From: CAYMYN01 sp964394665
GTDB taxonomy: Bacteria > Planctomycetota > UBA1135 > GCA-002686595
Reading direction: 5' to 3'
Assembly: GCA_964394665.1 (NCBI GenBank)
Contig: CAYMYN010000023.1
Location: 3,295 to 67,294, forward strand
Length of the DNA: 64,000 nt
Shown here: piece by piece, positions 44,280 to 54,774 of the stretch
Position numbering within the stretch: the stretch's first letter is position 1
Layout: every line of letters starts with the position of its first letter
Notes under the pieces: model-generated
What the model saw: the letters and a program-made list of their open reading frames with translations, nothing else
Database searches by the model: none
What the model was told of the DNA's origin: nothing
Position numbers and translations under genes: made by a program

Positions 44280-44959
44280 CAGTTCGCCGGGCGCAGGTCG
44301 CCGAGGAAGGTGCGGAAGCTCGGCTCGGCGCGCTCGACGCCGGCCCGCGGGCCGAGCAGGCGGATGTAGTAGGGCCCGGTGGGGGCTTCGACCATCGCGC
44401 CGCGCAGGGCCCAGCCCTCCTCGCGCACGCGCTGGCCGGAGCCGGGGAAGGTCTCGGCGACGTAGGTGCCCTCGAGGGCGACCTCGCGCAGGGCCATGCC
44501 GTTGACGCTGCGGCTCGTCTCGCGCGCGCGCTCCATCGTCGGCGCGCCGTCGGGTTGCTCGAACTGGCTCGCCCAACGGGCGACGTTGGCCTCGAAGCCG
44601 CCGCCGCCCGCGGCGCCGAAGAAGAACACCACCACGGTCGTGTCCTGGCCCTCGCCCTCCTGGGCCGGCAAACGGTACTGGGCGGCGCGCATGCCGCTGG
44701 TTGTCGGCTCGACGACCCAGCCCGCGGGCGGGGTGAAGGCGAGCGGCCCCTTGCCGANNNNNNNNNNCTTGCCGAGGGGCGCGGCGCTGGGCGCATCCTG
44801 CGGCGTCCGCGTGGAGGCGGGCGCGCCCGGAGCGCCGCCCTGGGGCGCGGCGAGCGCGGGCGACGGCTTCGTCGAGTCGCCGCCGGCGCGATCGGGGCCG
44901 CAGGCGGGGAGTGCGGCGAAGGCGAGGCACAGGAGCAGCGTGGTGGGGGAGCGGAGCAT
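44279..44959 (-). CDS. Lipoprotein of unknown function, interrupted by an assembly gap
   Basis: About 226 residues as drawn. The lipobox is ALPAC near residue 20. A proline/alanine-rich linker leads to a domain opening PLAFTPPAGWVVEPTTSGMRAAQYRLP, with strands TTVVVFFFGAAGGGGFEAN and AEPSFRTFLGDL near the end. Similar PPAGW domains occur in planctomycete lipoproteins of unknown role. Ten N bases (44758-44767) fall in the linker. Both flanks read CTTGCCGA on the plus strand and the frame is kept if the N bases and one copy are removed, so the coding sequence is probably shorter by six codons. It precedes the PLD gene with a one-base overlap. Confidence 0.7.
   Translation of the reverse strand: MLRSPTTLLLCLAFAALPACGPDRAGGDSTKPSPALAAPQGGAPGAPASTRTPQDAPSAAPLGKXXXXGKGPLAFTPPAGWVVEPTTSGMRAAQYRLPAQEGEGQDTTVVVFFFGAAGGGGFEANVARWASQFEQPDGAPTMERARETSRSVNGMALREVALEGTYVAETFPGSGQRVREEGWALRGAMVEAPTGPYYIRLLGPRAGVERAEPSFRTFLGDLRPAN
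44758..44767. other. Assembly gap (10 N)
   Basis: Unknown bases within the lipoprotein gene. The eight bases CTTGCCGA occur on both sides, as expected when a scaffolder places two overlapping contig ends beside a gap of arbitrary length. Confidence 0.95.
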
Positions 44960-45024
44960 GGGGTTCCTCGCGGGTGGGGCGGGGTCGTCGGTGGATCGGG
45001 AGGGGCGCGCCGAGCGCGCGGCGC

Positions 45025-45747
45025 TCACTGCGCCTGGATCGAGAGCCCGCCCGAGGCGCGCAGCTCGACGCGGTAGCTGCGGCCGGGGCGGGCGCGCACG
45101 AAGGGCGCCTCGCCGTGGATGGCGCGCACGCCCTTGGCGGCGGCGGCCTCGGGGTCGTGGGCGTAGTCCCAGAACTTCTCCCACAGCTCGGCCTGGAAGA
45201 GGTCGGACTCGCGGTCGCCCGCGGCGCCGTAGGGGTGGGGGCGCGTGCCGGCCGAATCGATCGGGGTGCCCGCCTCGGGCGCGGTGCCCTCGCCGAAGAC
45301 GCGCGTGAACAAACACACCGAGGTGCCGCGCAGGAAGTCGCCGGCCTCCACGTGGGCGTCGTCGAACTTGATCACCAGGCTCTCGAGGTAGACGCGGTCG
45401 CCGCGCACGCTCGCGACCTGGCCCTCGCCGACGGGCTCGCCCCGCCCGTCGAGCTCGACGAAGCGCACGGTGGTCTGGATCGCGCCCGGCTCGTTCGGGG
45501 CCGGGCCCTGCTCGAGCACGTCGATGCGCGCCACGCGGTGGTCGATCTTGAGCAGCTCGAGGCGGAACTCGAGCTCCTGGATGCGCCGTCCGCGCGTGGC
45601 GACCTCGCGGTCGAGCTCGGCGATGCGCTCGTCCCGCACGCGCAGCTCGATCTCGTGCCCGACGAGCTTCTCCCGCGCCACCCAGGTCCACCAGCCGGCG
45701 ATGGCGGTCAGCGACGCGAAGACGAGCAAGAAGGCGGTCTTGATCAT
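45025..45747 (-). CDS. Membrane-anchored coiled-coil protein
   Basis: A 240-residue protein. One N-terminal helix (5-22, FLLVFASLTAIAGWWTWV) anchors it. Residues 25-75 are heptad-patterned coiled coil (VGHEIELRVRDERIAELDREVATRGRRIQELE). The C-terminal part is a beta-rich domain with GEGQVASVRGDRVYLESLVIKFDDAHVEAGD, then a loop naming a WEKFWDYAHDPEAAAAKGV stretch. No known family recognised. It sits 97 bases downstream of the M48 protease gene in the same direction. Similar short coiled-coil envelope proteins of planctomycetes have no established function. Confidence 0.7.
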   Translation of the reverse strand: MIKTAFLLVFASLTAIAGWWTWVAREKLVGHEIELRVRDERIAELDREVATRGRRIQELEFRLELLKIDHRVARIDVLEQGPAPNEPGAIQTTVRFVELDGRGEPVGEGQVASVRGDRVYLESLVIKFDDAHVEAGDFLRGTSVCLFTRVFGEGTAPEAGTPIDSAGTRPHPYGAAGDRESDLFQAELWEKFWDYAHDPEAAAAKGVRAIHGEAPFVRARPGRSYRVELRASGGLSIQAQ

Positions 45748-45844
45748 GCTGCTTCCTCCGGGCGCGGGGGCCGCGAGCGCGCCGGAGCGGGCAGCGTACC
45801 CTGCGCGAAGACGATTTCCGCCCGGGCGCCCGCCCGCGGCGGAG

Positions 45845-47758
<1,914 letters not shown>

Positions 47759-47791
47759 CCGCGGTGCTCGCCCCTCGGGCCGCGGCCCGGA

Positions 47792-48388
47792 TCAGGAGAA
47801 GGAGACCTTGGGCGCCTGGCGGGCGCGTTCGTCACTGATCTCGAACAGTTGCGCCTCGGCGAAGTTGAAGGACCCGGCGATCAGGTTCGAGGGGAAGGTC
47901 TCGCGGGCGGTGTTGTAGTGCATCACGGCGTCGTTGAACGCCTGGCGCGCGAAGGAGACCTTGTTCTCGGTCGTGGTCAGCTCCTCGGTGAGCTGCAGCA
48001 TGTTCTGGTTGGCCTTGAGGTCGGGGTAGGCCTCCATGACCGCGAACAGACGCCCCATGGCGCCGGTGAGCGCGCCCTCGGCGCCGATCAGGCCCTTCAT
48101 CGCGCCCATGTCCCCGGGGTTGGCGGCCGCCGCCTTGACCGCGCCCAGGGCCTGGTTGCGCGCGCCGATGACCGCTTCGAGCGTCTCGCGCTCGTGCTTC
48201 ATGTAGCCCTTGGCGACCTCGACCAGGTTCGGGATCAGGTCGTAGCGCCGCTCGAGCTGCACGTCGATCTGCGCGAAGGCGTTCTTGAAGCGGTTGCGCA
48301 GGCTGACGAGCCGGTTGTACATCCCGACCAGCCACAGCAGCAGCCCGAGGCCGAGGACCAACGCGACGCCGATGAGGATCCATTCCAT
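47792..48388 (-). CDS. lemA: LemA family protein
   Basis: A 198-residue protein. An N-terminal membrane helix (3-22) precedes an all-helical domain. The LemA signature is NRLVSLRNRFKNAFAQIDVQLERRYDLIPNLVEVAKGYMKHE, with KANQNMLQLTEELTTTENKVSFARQAFNDAVMHYN toward the end. LemA proteins occur beside HtpX-type M48 proteases, as here, and are thought to support their membrane function. It is the first gene of the minus-strand LemA, M48, coiled-coil, lipoprotein and PLD series. The 190 bases upstream, to the SGNH gene stop, contain nothing recognisable. Confidence 0.92.
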   Translation of the reverse strand: MEWILIGVALVLGLGLLLWLVGMYNRLVSLRNRFKNAFAQIDVQLERRYDLIPNLVEVAKGYMKHERETLEAVIGARNQALGAVKAAAANPGDMGAMKGLIGAEGALTGAMGRLFAVMEAYPDLKANQNMLQLTEELTTTENKVSFARQAFNDAVMHYNTARETFPSNLIAGSFNFAEAQLFEISDERARQAPKVSFS

Positions 48389-48578
48389 GGTCGAGTACCT
48401 CCGAGTCGGTGCGGGGGGCTTGCCCGGGGAAGACGGGGCCGCGGGCGGGGGGCCGAGCGCAGGACGGTAGGGCGCGCCGCGGCACGCCGTCAACCGGATC
48501 CTCGGCGGACCGGCGCGCGCCTACTCCGGCGACGCGCCGCCATTCGATCCCGCGGGCGCGGTTCGCGAACGAGTGGCC

Positions 48579-50159
48579 TCAGTCCAGGCGCAGGTTCCGC
48601 AGGGCGAGCCACAGGCACTCGGGGTCCGGGCCGGTGCACTCGATCACGAACTCGAGGCGCGGGGCGGCGACGAGGTCGATCTCGAGCGCCGTGGATCCCG
48701 CCCCGGGGGTCGCCTCGATCGAGCTCCACTCGCCCGCGCCGATGCGCCAGCGCAGGCGCATCGACGCCTCGGGGCAAGGCGCGCGGCCGTTGGGCACGGC
48801 GAGCATCTCGGCCTGCAAGCGACGGCGCGAGCCGCCCAGCTCGAGCACCAGGCGCGTGGCGGCGCCCTGGCCGGCGCGCACGCCGACGAGCAGGCGGTCG
48901 TCGCGGCCCCCGGGGCGCTCGACGCGCAGGCTGGGGTAGAGCGCCTGCGTGTACACGCGCGTCGGCACGCCGAGCAGGTCCTCGACGCCGTAGCGCGCGC
49001 CGGTCGGTCGAAACTCGCCCTGCTCGTGCCCGCGGCGCAGCGCCCCGAGGTCGAGGGCCCCCTCCAGGCCCTGGCGCAGGGCCGCGAAGGCCAGACGGTT
49101 GCCGCCGTCGTTGAGGTGGCCGGCGAGGGTCGGGTCGTCCTCGGGCGCATAGACCTTCAAGCAATCCCAGGGCGGCGTGCACAGGGCCGCGTAGACCTCG
49201 GCGAGCGAGACGTACGGGGCTCCGCTGGCGCGCAGGAACTCGAGCGCGATGTCCTCGCTCCAGAGCGCGGGCGGGCGGCGGCGCAGGGCCTCCTCGAAGT
49301 AGAAGAGGAAGTAGAGGTGCTCGAGCGCGCGCGCGTCGAGCTCGGCCTGGATGGCGTCGAGCAGGGCGCGGTTGAGGGTCGCCAGTTCGGCGAGCTCGGC
49401 CGGCGTACGCTCCGAGCGCCGCGCCGGGCCGCGCAGGGTCGCGAGCACCAGGCGGGCGACGTAGCTGCGGATCGAGGGTGGGTTCTGCTCGAGGAACCGG
49501 CGTGTATCGGCCAGCACGGGAGCGGGGCCCACCAGCTTCCCGGACTCGACCCGCAGGCGCGGCTTGGGCCAGCCGCGGAAGGAGAGCAACGAACGCTCGA
49601 GGTCGTCGTCCACCATCAGGCTCACGACCACGATCGGATCGCGGTGCGCGTGGCGCGCGAGGGCCGCGCGCAGCATGAGGTAGATCTGGTCCAGCCCGTA
49701 GCCGCCGACGCCGTAGTTGAGCAAGGCGTGGGTGCGGCCCAGGTCCGAGCGCTCGAGCAGGCCCTGGAAGCAGTGCTCGGCGCCGATCACGCACTCGGCG
49801 TTCGAATCGCCGAAGAGCAGGATCGGCCGGCGCTCGCCGAGCTGCGCCTCGTCGGGGTGCGCGTAGGTCCCTGGCTCGATCGAGCCCGTCCAGCCCAGCA
49901 GCGCGTCGGGGCCGTTCATCTCCATCCGCGCCCGTTCGTCGAGCAGGGCCTGCAGCTTCCAGTAGTCGTCGTGGTGCAGGCCGAGCCCGTAGAGCGAGGG
50001 ATGGCGCAGGGACTTGCCCAGGGCGCGCGCGCGCTCGGAGGTGCCGAAGATCAGGTGCCGCAGGCCCAGCTCGGCCGCGACCAGCGCCGATCCCAAACCC
50101 AAGAGGACCGCGACCAGGCGCGGCAGGAATCGGCGGCGCGGGCGGGGCGCGGATCGCAT
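48579..50159 (-). CDS. SGNH/GDSL-type hydrolase, membrane-anchored
   Basis: A 526-residue protein. An N-terminal anchor (LVAVLLGLGSALVAAELGLRHLIF, 14-37) precedes the hydrolase. Block I is ILLFGDSNAECVIG, with the nucleophilic serine near residue 116. Block II is LLNYGVGGYGLDQIYLML, and the C-terminal block is HLNDGGNRLA with the histidine. Such proteins with this anchor and MLR-like opening are typical of O-acyl hydrolases or acyltransferases acting on exported glycans. The last 130 residues form an additional beta domain. It is the third gene after UvrD and sulfatase-TPR (22 bases from the latter). Confidence 0.8.
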   Translation of the reverse strand: MRSAPRPRRRFLPRLVAVLLGLGSALVAAELGLRHLIFGTSERARALGKSLRHPSLYGLGLHHDDYWKLQALLDERARMEMNGPDALLGWTGSIEPGTYAHPDEAQLGERRPILLFGDSNAECVIGAEHCFQGLLERSDLGRTHALLNYGVGGYGLDQIYLMLRAALARHAHRDPIVVVSLMVDDDLERSLLSFRGWPKPRLRVESGKLVGPAPVLADTRRFLEQNPPSIRSYVARLVLATLRGPARRSERTPAELAELATLNRALLDAIQAELDARALEHLYFLFYFEEALRRRPPALWSEDIALEFLRASGAPYVSLAEVYAALCTPPWDCLKVYAPEDDPTLAGHLNDGGNRLAFAALRQGLEGALDLGALRRGHEQGEFRPTGARYGVEDLLGVPTRVYTQALYPSLRVERPGGRDDRLLVGVRAGQGAATRLVLELGGSRRRLQAEMLAVPNGRAPCPEASMRLRWRIGAGEWSSIEATPGAGSTALEIDLVAAPRLEFVIECTGPDPECLWLALRNLRLD

Positions 50160-50181
50160 GGTGCGGGGCGTCCTCGGAACC

Positions 50182-52455
50182 TCAGCGCGGCCCGCCCTCG
50201 CGGTAGGCCTCTCCCGCGCGGTAGCGCTCGAGGCGCGCGGCGATCGCGGCGGCGAGCGCCTCGAGCCCCTCGCGCCGCGCCGTCTCGAGCGCCCGCTCGG
50301 CCTCGGCCACCGCGCGCGCGAAGTCGCCCTCGGCGGCGGCCGCCGCGGCCAGGATGTCGAGGGTCGCCGCGCCGACGGGGGACTCGCCGCGCGCGCAGGC
50401 TTCGGCCAGGGCCAGGGCTTCCCCGGCCGCGGCGTCGGCGCCGGCGCTGGTCGAGAGCAGCCAGGCCAACTCACAGGCGAGCGATCGGTCCGCGGGCGCG
50501 ATCGTGCGCGCCTCGCGCAGGGCGCGGATGGCTTCGTCGCGGCGGCCGACGAGCAGCAGGGCGCGCCACAGGGAGCGGTGGGCCGGCTCGCAGCGCGGGT
50601 CGATCGCGAGCGCCCGTTGCAGCCGTTCGATGCCCTCGCCGTGGCGGCCGGCGCTGAGCAGCGCATTGGCCAGGTTCGTCTGCGCGTTGGCCGAGTTCGG
50701 CTCGACGTCCGCGTACCGGCGGAAGTGGTGCAGCGCCAGGTCGAAGCGCCCGGCCTGCGCGTGGCCCAGCCCCAGGCGGCTGTGGGCCTGGCCGAGGTTC
50801 GGCTCCGCCGCGACCGCGCGGGCGTAGAGCTCCATGGCCTCGTCGAAGCGCCCCTGCGAGCGCACCGCGTCGCCCAGGTGCGTGAGCCGCGCGCCGTGGT
50901 CCGAGCGCTCGCGCAGGCTCTTGCGCAACGAGCTCTCCGCCGCGGGGAAGGCGGAGAGGTCGAGCTGCGCCTTGCCGAGCAGGGCGAAGAGCTCGTCCGA
51001 CTCGGGGCTGTCGCCGGCCACCGCCTCGAGGGTCGCGACCACGCGCTCGGGTTGGCCCTGGTCGGCGAAGCGCTTGGCGCGCATCACGGCCGAGAGCACG
51101 TGGGTCACGTCCTTGGGGTCGCGACGCGAGAGGTCGTCGTCCGAGAGGTCCCCCGAGCTGCCGCCGACGTACCCGAGGGCCGAGAGGCGCGCCTCGCCGC
51201 CCACGCGATCGGCCTCCAGCGCGGCGGGACGGCGCGTCGGCAGGCTCGCGCGGCGGCGCTCGAGCACCTCGAGCTGCTGCGCGAGGCGCGCGGGATCCCG
51301 CGGCGCCAGGTTCGTCTGCTCCCCGGGGTCGGCGCCGAGGTCGTAGCGCTCCGGAGTGGGCGCGCGGATCACCTTCTCGTCGCCCACCACCAGGGCCATC
51401 AGGCGCGACCAACCGAAGGAACGCCGCGGGTACTCGCTCTCGAGCAGGACCGGCGCGGGGGCGAACGGGCGTGCGTCGGGCCGCGGCAGGAAGCTGCGGC
51501 CCTCGTGTCCGGGCACGGCGGCCAGCCCGATCAGCTCGAGCAGGGTCGGCGCCAGATCCACCAGGCCCACCGGGCCGGGCAACACGGCGCCGGCCTCGAC
51601 GCGCCCCGGCGCGCGCACGATCAGGGGCACGCGCATCGTGGCGTCGTAGAGGAAGACGCCGTGGGTCGCCTCGCCGTGCTCGCCCAGGGACTCGCCGTGG
51701 TCCGAGGTGAGCACGACGACCAGCTCGGAGAGCTCGCCGCGCGCCTCGATCACGGTCATGAGCCGCGCGAGCTGCGCGTCGACGAAGGCCAGCTCGCCGT
51801 CGTACATGCTGGCCAGGCCCTCGGTGTAGAAGTTCGGCGGCTCGTAGGGATCGTGCGGGTCGAAGAAGTGCACCCAGGCGAAGAAGGGGCGCGGGTCGTC
51901 GGCTTCGAGCCAGCGCAGGGTGGCGTCGATGACCTGGTTGGCGGTGCGCTCGGTCTGGCGGTCGGCCGCGGCGGCCAGGTGCGAGAGGTCGTCGTAGTGC
52001 TCGAAGCCGCGGTCCAGGCCGAAGCCGCGGTCCAGCACCCAGGCGCTGACGAAGGCCCCCGTGCGGTAACCGGCCGCGGCGAAGCGCTCGGCCAGGGTCG
52101 GCAGGTCGGCGGGCAGGGCGCCCTGGAAGTTGACGTGCAGGCCGTGCCCCGCGGGGTGCACGCCCGAGAGGATCGTGGCGTGCGAGGGCAGGGTCAGGGG
52201 CACGTGCGCGTAGGCGCGCTCGACCCGCAGGCCCTCGGCGGCCAGGGCGTCGACGGTCGGCGTGCGGCCCATCGTGTAGCCGTAGCAGCCGAAGCGGTCG
52301 GCGCGCGCCGTGTCGATGGTGACCAGCAACACGGGCGGGCGCGAGGCGGGCCGCGTGTCCGCCGCGGGGCCCGCGGGGGCCGGGGATTCCGACTTGCCGC
52401 AGGCGGCCAGGAGGAGCGCGAGCGACGCGGCGATCGGGAGCAGGTGGGGACGCAT
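50182..52455 (-). CDS. Sulfatase-like lipoprotein fused to TPR repeats
   Basis: A 757-residue protein. The lipobox is LLAAC (Cys19). Residues 40-430 form an alkaline phosphatase/sulfatase domain with VTIDTARADRFGCYG (metal Asp48), LTLPSHATILSG, FFDPHDPYEPP, TSDHGESLGEHGE and a THGVFLYDATMRVPLI block. The residue at the nucleophile position of the C/S-x-P-S-R motif is Thr88 (TLPSH), so it need not depend on formylglycine. Residues 455-757 are TPR repeats (DEAMELYARAVAAEPNLGQAHSRLGLGHAQAGRFDLALHH among them), ending helically. It may cleave sulfate or phospho esters of surface glycans and hold partners by its repeats. Confidence 0.87.
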   Translation of the reverse strand: MRPHLLPIAASLALLLAACGKSESPAPAGPAADTRPASRPPVLLVTIDTARADRFGCYGYTMGRTPTVDALAAEGLRVERAYAHVPLTLPSHATILSGVHPAGHGLHVNFQGALPADLPTLAERFAAAGYRTGAFVSAWVLDRGFGLDRGFEHYDDLSHLAAAADRQTERTANQVIDATLRWLEADDPRPFFAWVHFFDPHDPYEPPNFYTEGLASMYDGELAFVDAQLARLMTVIEARGELSELVVVLTSDHGESLGEHGEATHGVFLYDATMRVPLIVRAPGRVEAGAVLPGPVGLVDLAPTLLELIGLAAVPGHEGRSFLPRPDARPFAPAPVLLESEYPRRSFGWSRLMALVVGDEKVIRAPTPERYDLGADPGEQTNLAPRDPARLAQQLEVLERRRASLPTRRPAALEADRVGGEARLSALGYVGGSSGDLSDDDLSRRDPKDVTHVLSAVMRAKRFADQGQPERVVATLEAVAGDSPESDELFALLGKAQLDLSAFPAAESSLRKSLRERSDHGARLTHLGDAVRSQGRFDEAMELYARAVAAEPNLGQAHSRLGLGHAQAGRFDLALHHFRRYADVEPNSANAQTNLANALLSAGRHGEGIERLQRALAIDPRCEPAHRSLWRALLLVGRRDEAIRALREARTIAPADRSLACELAWLLSTSAGADAAAGEALALAEACARGESPVGAATLDILAAAAAAEGDFARAVAEAERALETARREGLEALAAAIAARLERYRAGEAYREGGPR

Positions 52456-52475
52456 CGGCCCAGAAACGTAGCCGA

Positions 52476-54593
52476 TCAGGGGCCGCGGCGAGCGGCCTTG
52501 CGGGCCGTTCCGGGGCGGGCGGCCTGCTTGCGGGCCTTCTTCGAGGCCTTCTTGCCGGCTTTCTTGGCGCCCTTCGCCGCCCGCGCGGCCTCGTCCGCCA
52601 GGCGCGAGCGCTCCGCCGCCGGCGTGCCGGCCGGGATCCAACCGGGCGGCGGCTCCTGGCCCTTGAGCTCGAACAGGAAGCGCGAGGGGTGGCTCTGGAC
52701 CTTCGTGCCGTAGCGCGACCGTTCGCGGGTGTGGGTCACGGTCAGGGCCGCCCGAGCGCGGGTGATGCCGACGTAGCACAGGCGCCGCTCCTCCTCGATC
52801 GTGTCCTCGGCCGCCGCGCGGGCGTGGGGCAAGAGCCCCTCCTCGAGGCCCACCAGGTACACGCGCGGGAACTCGAGCCCCTTCGAGGCGTGCAGGGTCA
52901 TCAGGGTGACGCGGTTGCGGCGCGCGCCCGCCTCGGCGTCCTCGCCGTCGTCGGCGCTCAGGGTCAGCTCGTTGAGGAAGTGCCCGAGCCCGGGCTTCTT
53001 GCGCCGGCGCACGTGGGCCTCGGCGGTGGCGAGGAGCTCCTCGACCGCCTGCCAGCGCGCCGTCCGTTGGGCGGGATCGGGGTACAGGCGCTCGACCTCC
53101 TGGCGATAGGCGACCTCCTCCAGCAGGCGGCGGATGAGCTCGACGAGCTGGTGTCCCTTGAAGGCCTTGCCCAGCAGCGTGAGGCGCTCGAGCAGCCGTT
53201 CGACGGCCTCGCCGGCGGCGCGCGGCACGCCGGGGATGGTGGCCGCGTGGGCGAAGGCCTCGGCGGCCGAGATGCCCGCCTCGGTGGCGTGCTGGAGCAC
53301 GCGCTCGAGGGTCGTCTTGCCGACGCCCCGCGGGGGCGTGTTGACGATGCGCAGCAACGAGGTCTCGTCCCGCGGGTTGGCGATCAGGCGCAGGTAGGCG
53401 AGCACGTCGCGCACCTCCTTGCGGTCGAAGAAGCTCATGCCCCCGACCAGGATGTAGGGCAGGCCGCGGGCGCGCAGCTCGGCCTCGAAGGGCCGCGGCT
53501 GGGTGGCGGTGCGGAACAGGATCGCGAAGTCCCCCAGGCGCGCGCGGCCGCGGCGCACGTGTTCCCCGATGTCGCGCACGACGTACTCGGCCTCGGCGTG
53601 TTCGTCCTCGGCCTCCACCGCCTGCAGCAGCTCGCCGGTGCCCTGGGCCGAGCGCAGGGTCTTCTCGTGTCGGCCGGGGTTGTTGCGGATGACGCGGTTG
53701 GCGGCGTTCAGGATCTCGCTCGTCGAGCGGTAGTTCGTCTCGAGCTTGACCACCCGAGCGGCGGGGAAGTCCTGCTCGAAGGCCAGGATCTTGCGCACGT
53801 CGGCCCCGCGCCAGCCGTAGATCGACTGGTCGTCGTCGCCCACCACGCACAGGTTGCGGTGCTCGGCGACCAACTCGCGCACGATCTCGTACTGCGGCGC
53901 GTTCGTGTCCTGGTACTCGTCGACCAGCACGTAGCGGTAGCGGGCGCGCAGGGCCGCCCGGGCCGGGCCGCCGGCCCGCAGCAGACGCAGGGCCTGGATC
54001 AGGAGATCGTCGAAATCCAGGCGCCGCGTGAGGGCCAGGGTCTTCTCGTAGCGCTGCCAGGCGCGGCCCACGAGCTCGTCCCCGTCGTCGCTGGCCTTGG
54101 AGAGGAACCGCGCCGGATCCTCGAGGCGGTTCTTCAGCAGAGAGATGCGGCTCTGCAGGGCGCCGGGCTGGATGCGCGCCTCGGCCACGCGCAGCTCGCG
54201 CAGCACGCCGCGCGCGACCGCGAGCTGGTCGGCGGCGTCGCAGATCGTGAAGCCCTCCGGGTAGCCGAGCTCGGCGGCGTGCTCGCGCAGCAGCCCCAGG
54301 CAGAAGGCGTGGAAGGTGCCGATCGTGAGCCGTTCGCTGCGCGCCGGGCCCACCAGCTCGCCGACGCGCTCGCGCATCTCGGCCGCGGCCTTGTTGGTGA
54401 AGGTCATCGCCAGCACGGCCTCGGGGGCGACGCCGCCGGCCAGCAGGTAGGCGATGCGGTAGGTGACGACGCGCGTCTTGCCGCTGCCCGCGCCGGCCAG
54501 CACCAGCACCGGGCCTTCGGTGCTCTCGACCGCGGCGCGTTGCTCGGGGTTGAGGCCCGCGAGCAGGCCGGGGCGATCGAGGGGGTGCGTCAT
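52476..54593 (-). CDS. pcrA: UvrD/PcrA-family DNA helicase
   Basis: A 705-residue superfamily 1A helicase. Motifs in order: Q-motif LNPEQRAAV; Walker A GAGSGKT (34-40); TFTNKAAAEMRERV; TIGTFHAFCLGLLR; Walker B VLVDEYQDTNAPQYEIV; VGDDDQSIYGWRGA; KLETNYRSTSEIL; LMTLHASKGLEFPRVYLVG; and YVGITRARAALTVTHTRER. It unwinds DNA in repair and replication. The last 50 residues are a lysine/alanine-rich tail of repeated AKK and KKA units resembling histone H1 tails, which may add DNA affinity. First gene of a minus-strand group with the sulfatase-TPR gene 20 bases downstream, though no functional link is obvious. Confidence 0.95.
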   Translation of the reverse strand: MTHPLDRPGLLAGLNPEQRAAVESTEGPVLVLAGAGSGKTRVVTYRIAYLLAGGVAPEAVLAMTFTNKAAAEMRERVGELVGPARSERLTIGTFHAFCLGLLREHAAELGYPEGFTICDAADQLAVARGVLRELRVAEARIQPGALQSRISLLKNRLEDPARFLSKASDDGDELVGRAWQRYEKTLALTRRLDFDDLLIQALRLLRAGGPARAALRARYRYVLVDEYQDTNAPQYEIVRELVAEHRNLCVVGDDDQSIYGWRGADVRKILAFEQDFPAARVVKLETNYRSTSEILNAANRVIRNNPGRHEKTLRSAQGTGELLQAVEAEDEHAEAEYVVRDIGEHVRRGRARLGDFAILFRTATQPRPFEAELRARGLPYILVGGMSFFDRKEVRDVLAYLRLIANPRDETSLLRIVNTPPRGVGKTTLERVLQHATEAGISAAEAFAHAATIPGVPRAAGEAVERLLERLTLLGKAFKGHQLVELIRRLLEEVAYRQEVERLYPDPAQRTARWQAVEELLATAEAHVRRRKKPGLGHFLNELTLSADDGEDAEAGARRNRVTLMTLHASKGLEFPRVYLVGLEEGLLPHARAAAEDTIEEERRLCYVGITRARAALTVTHTRERSRYGTKVQSHPSRFLFELKGQEPPPGWIPAGTPAAERSRLADEAARAAKGAKKAGKKASKKARKQAARPGTARKAARRGP

Positions 54594-54774
54594 GGGTGGT
54601 CGGGGCGGGGCGGGACCCTAGCAGCGGCCGGCGCCGCGCTCCACGTCGGCGCGGGTGGCGCGCGCCAAGCCCCGCATCGACAGGGGGTTGGGTGCGCGCG
54701 AGGTCGCGCTCCGCGGTGCGTCGGCGTCCGGCGGGGCATGGTGGACGGCCCGGGCGGGTCCGTATGCTGCGCCG

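Noticed and set aside
54655..54774. Upstream ATG at 54655 as the BtpA-family start
   Set aside because: The 40 added residues are Arg/Ala/Gly-rich without family similarity; the GTG codons at 54775 and 54781 fit the conserved N-terminus.
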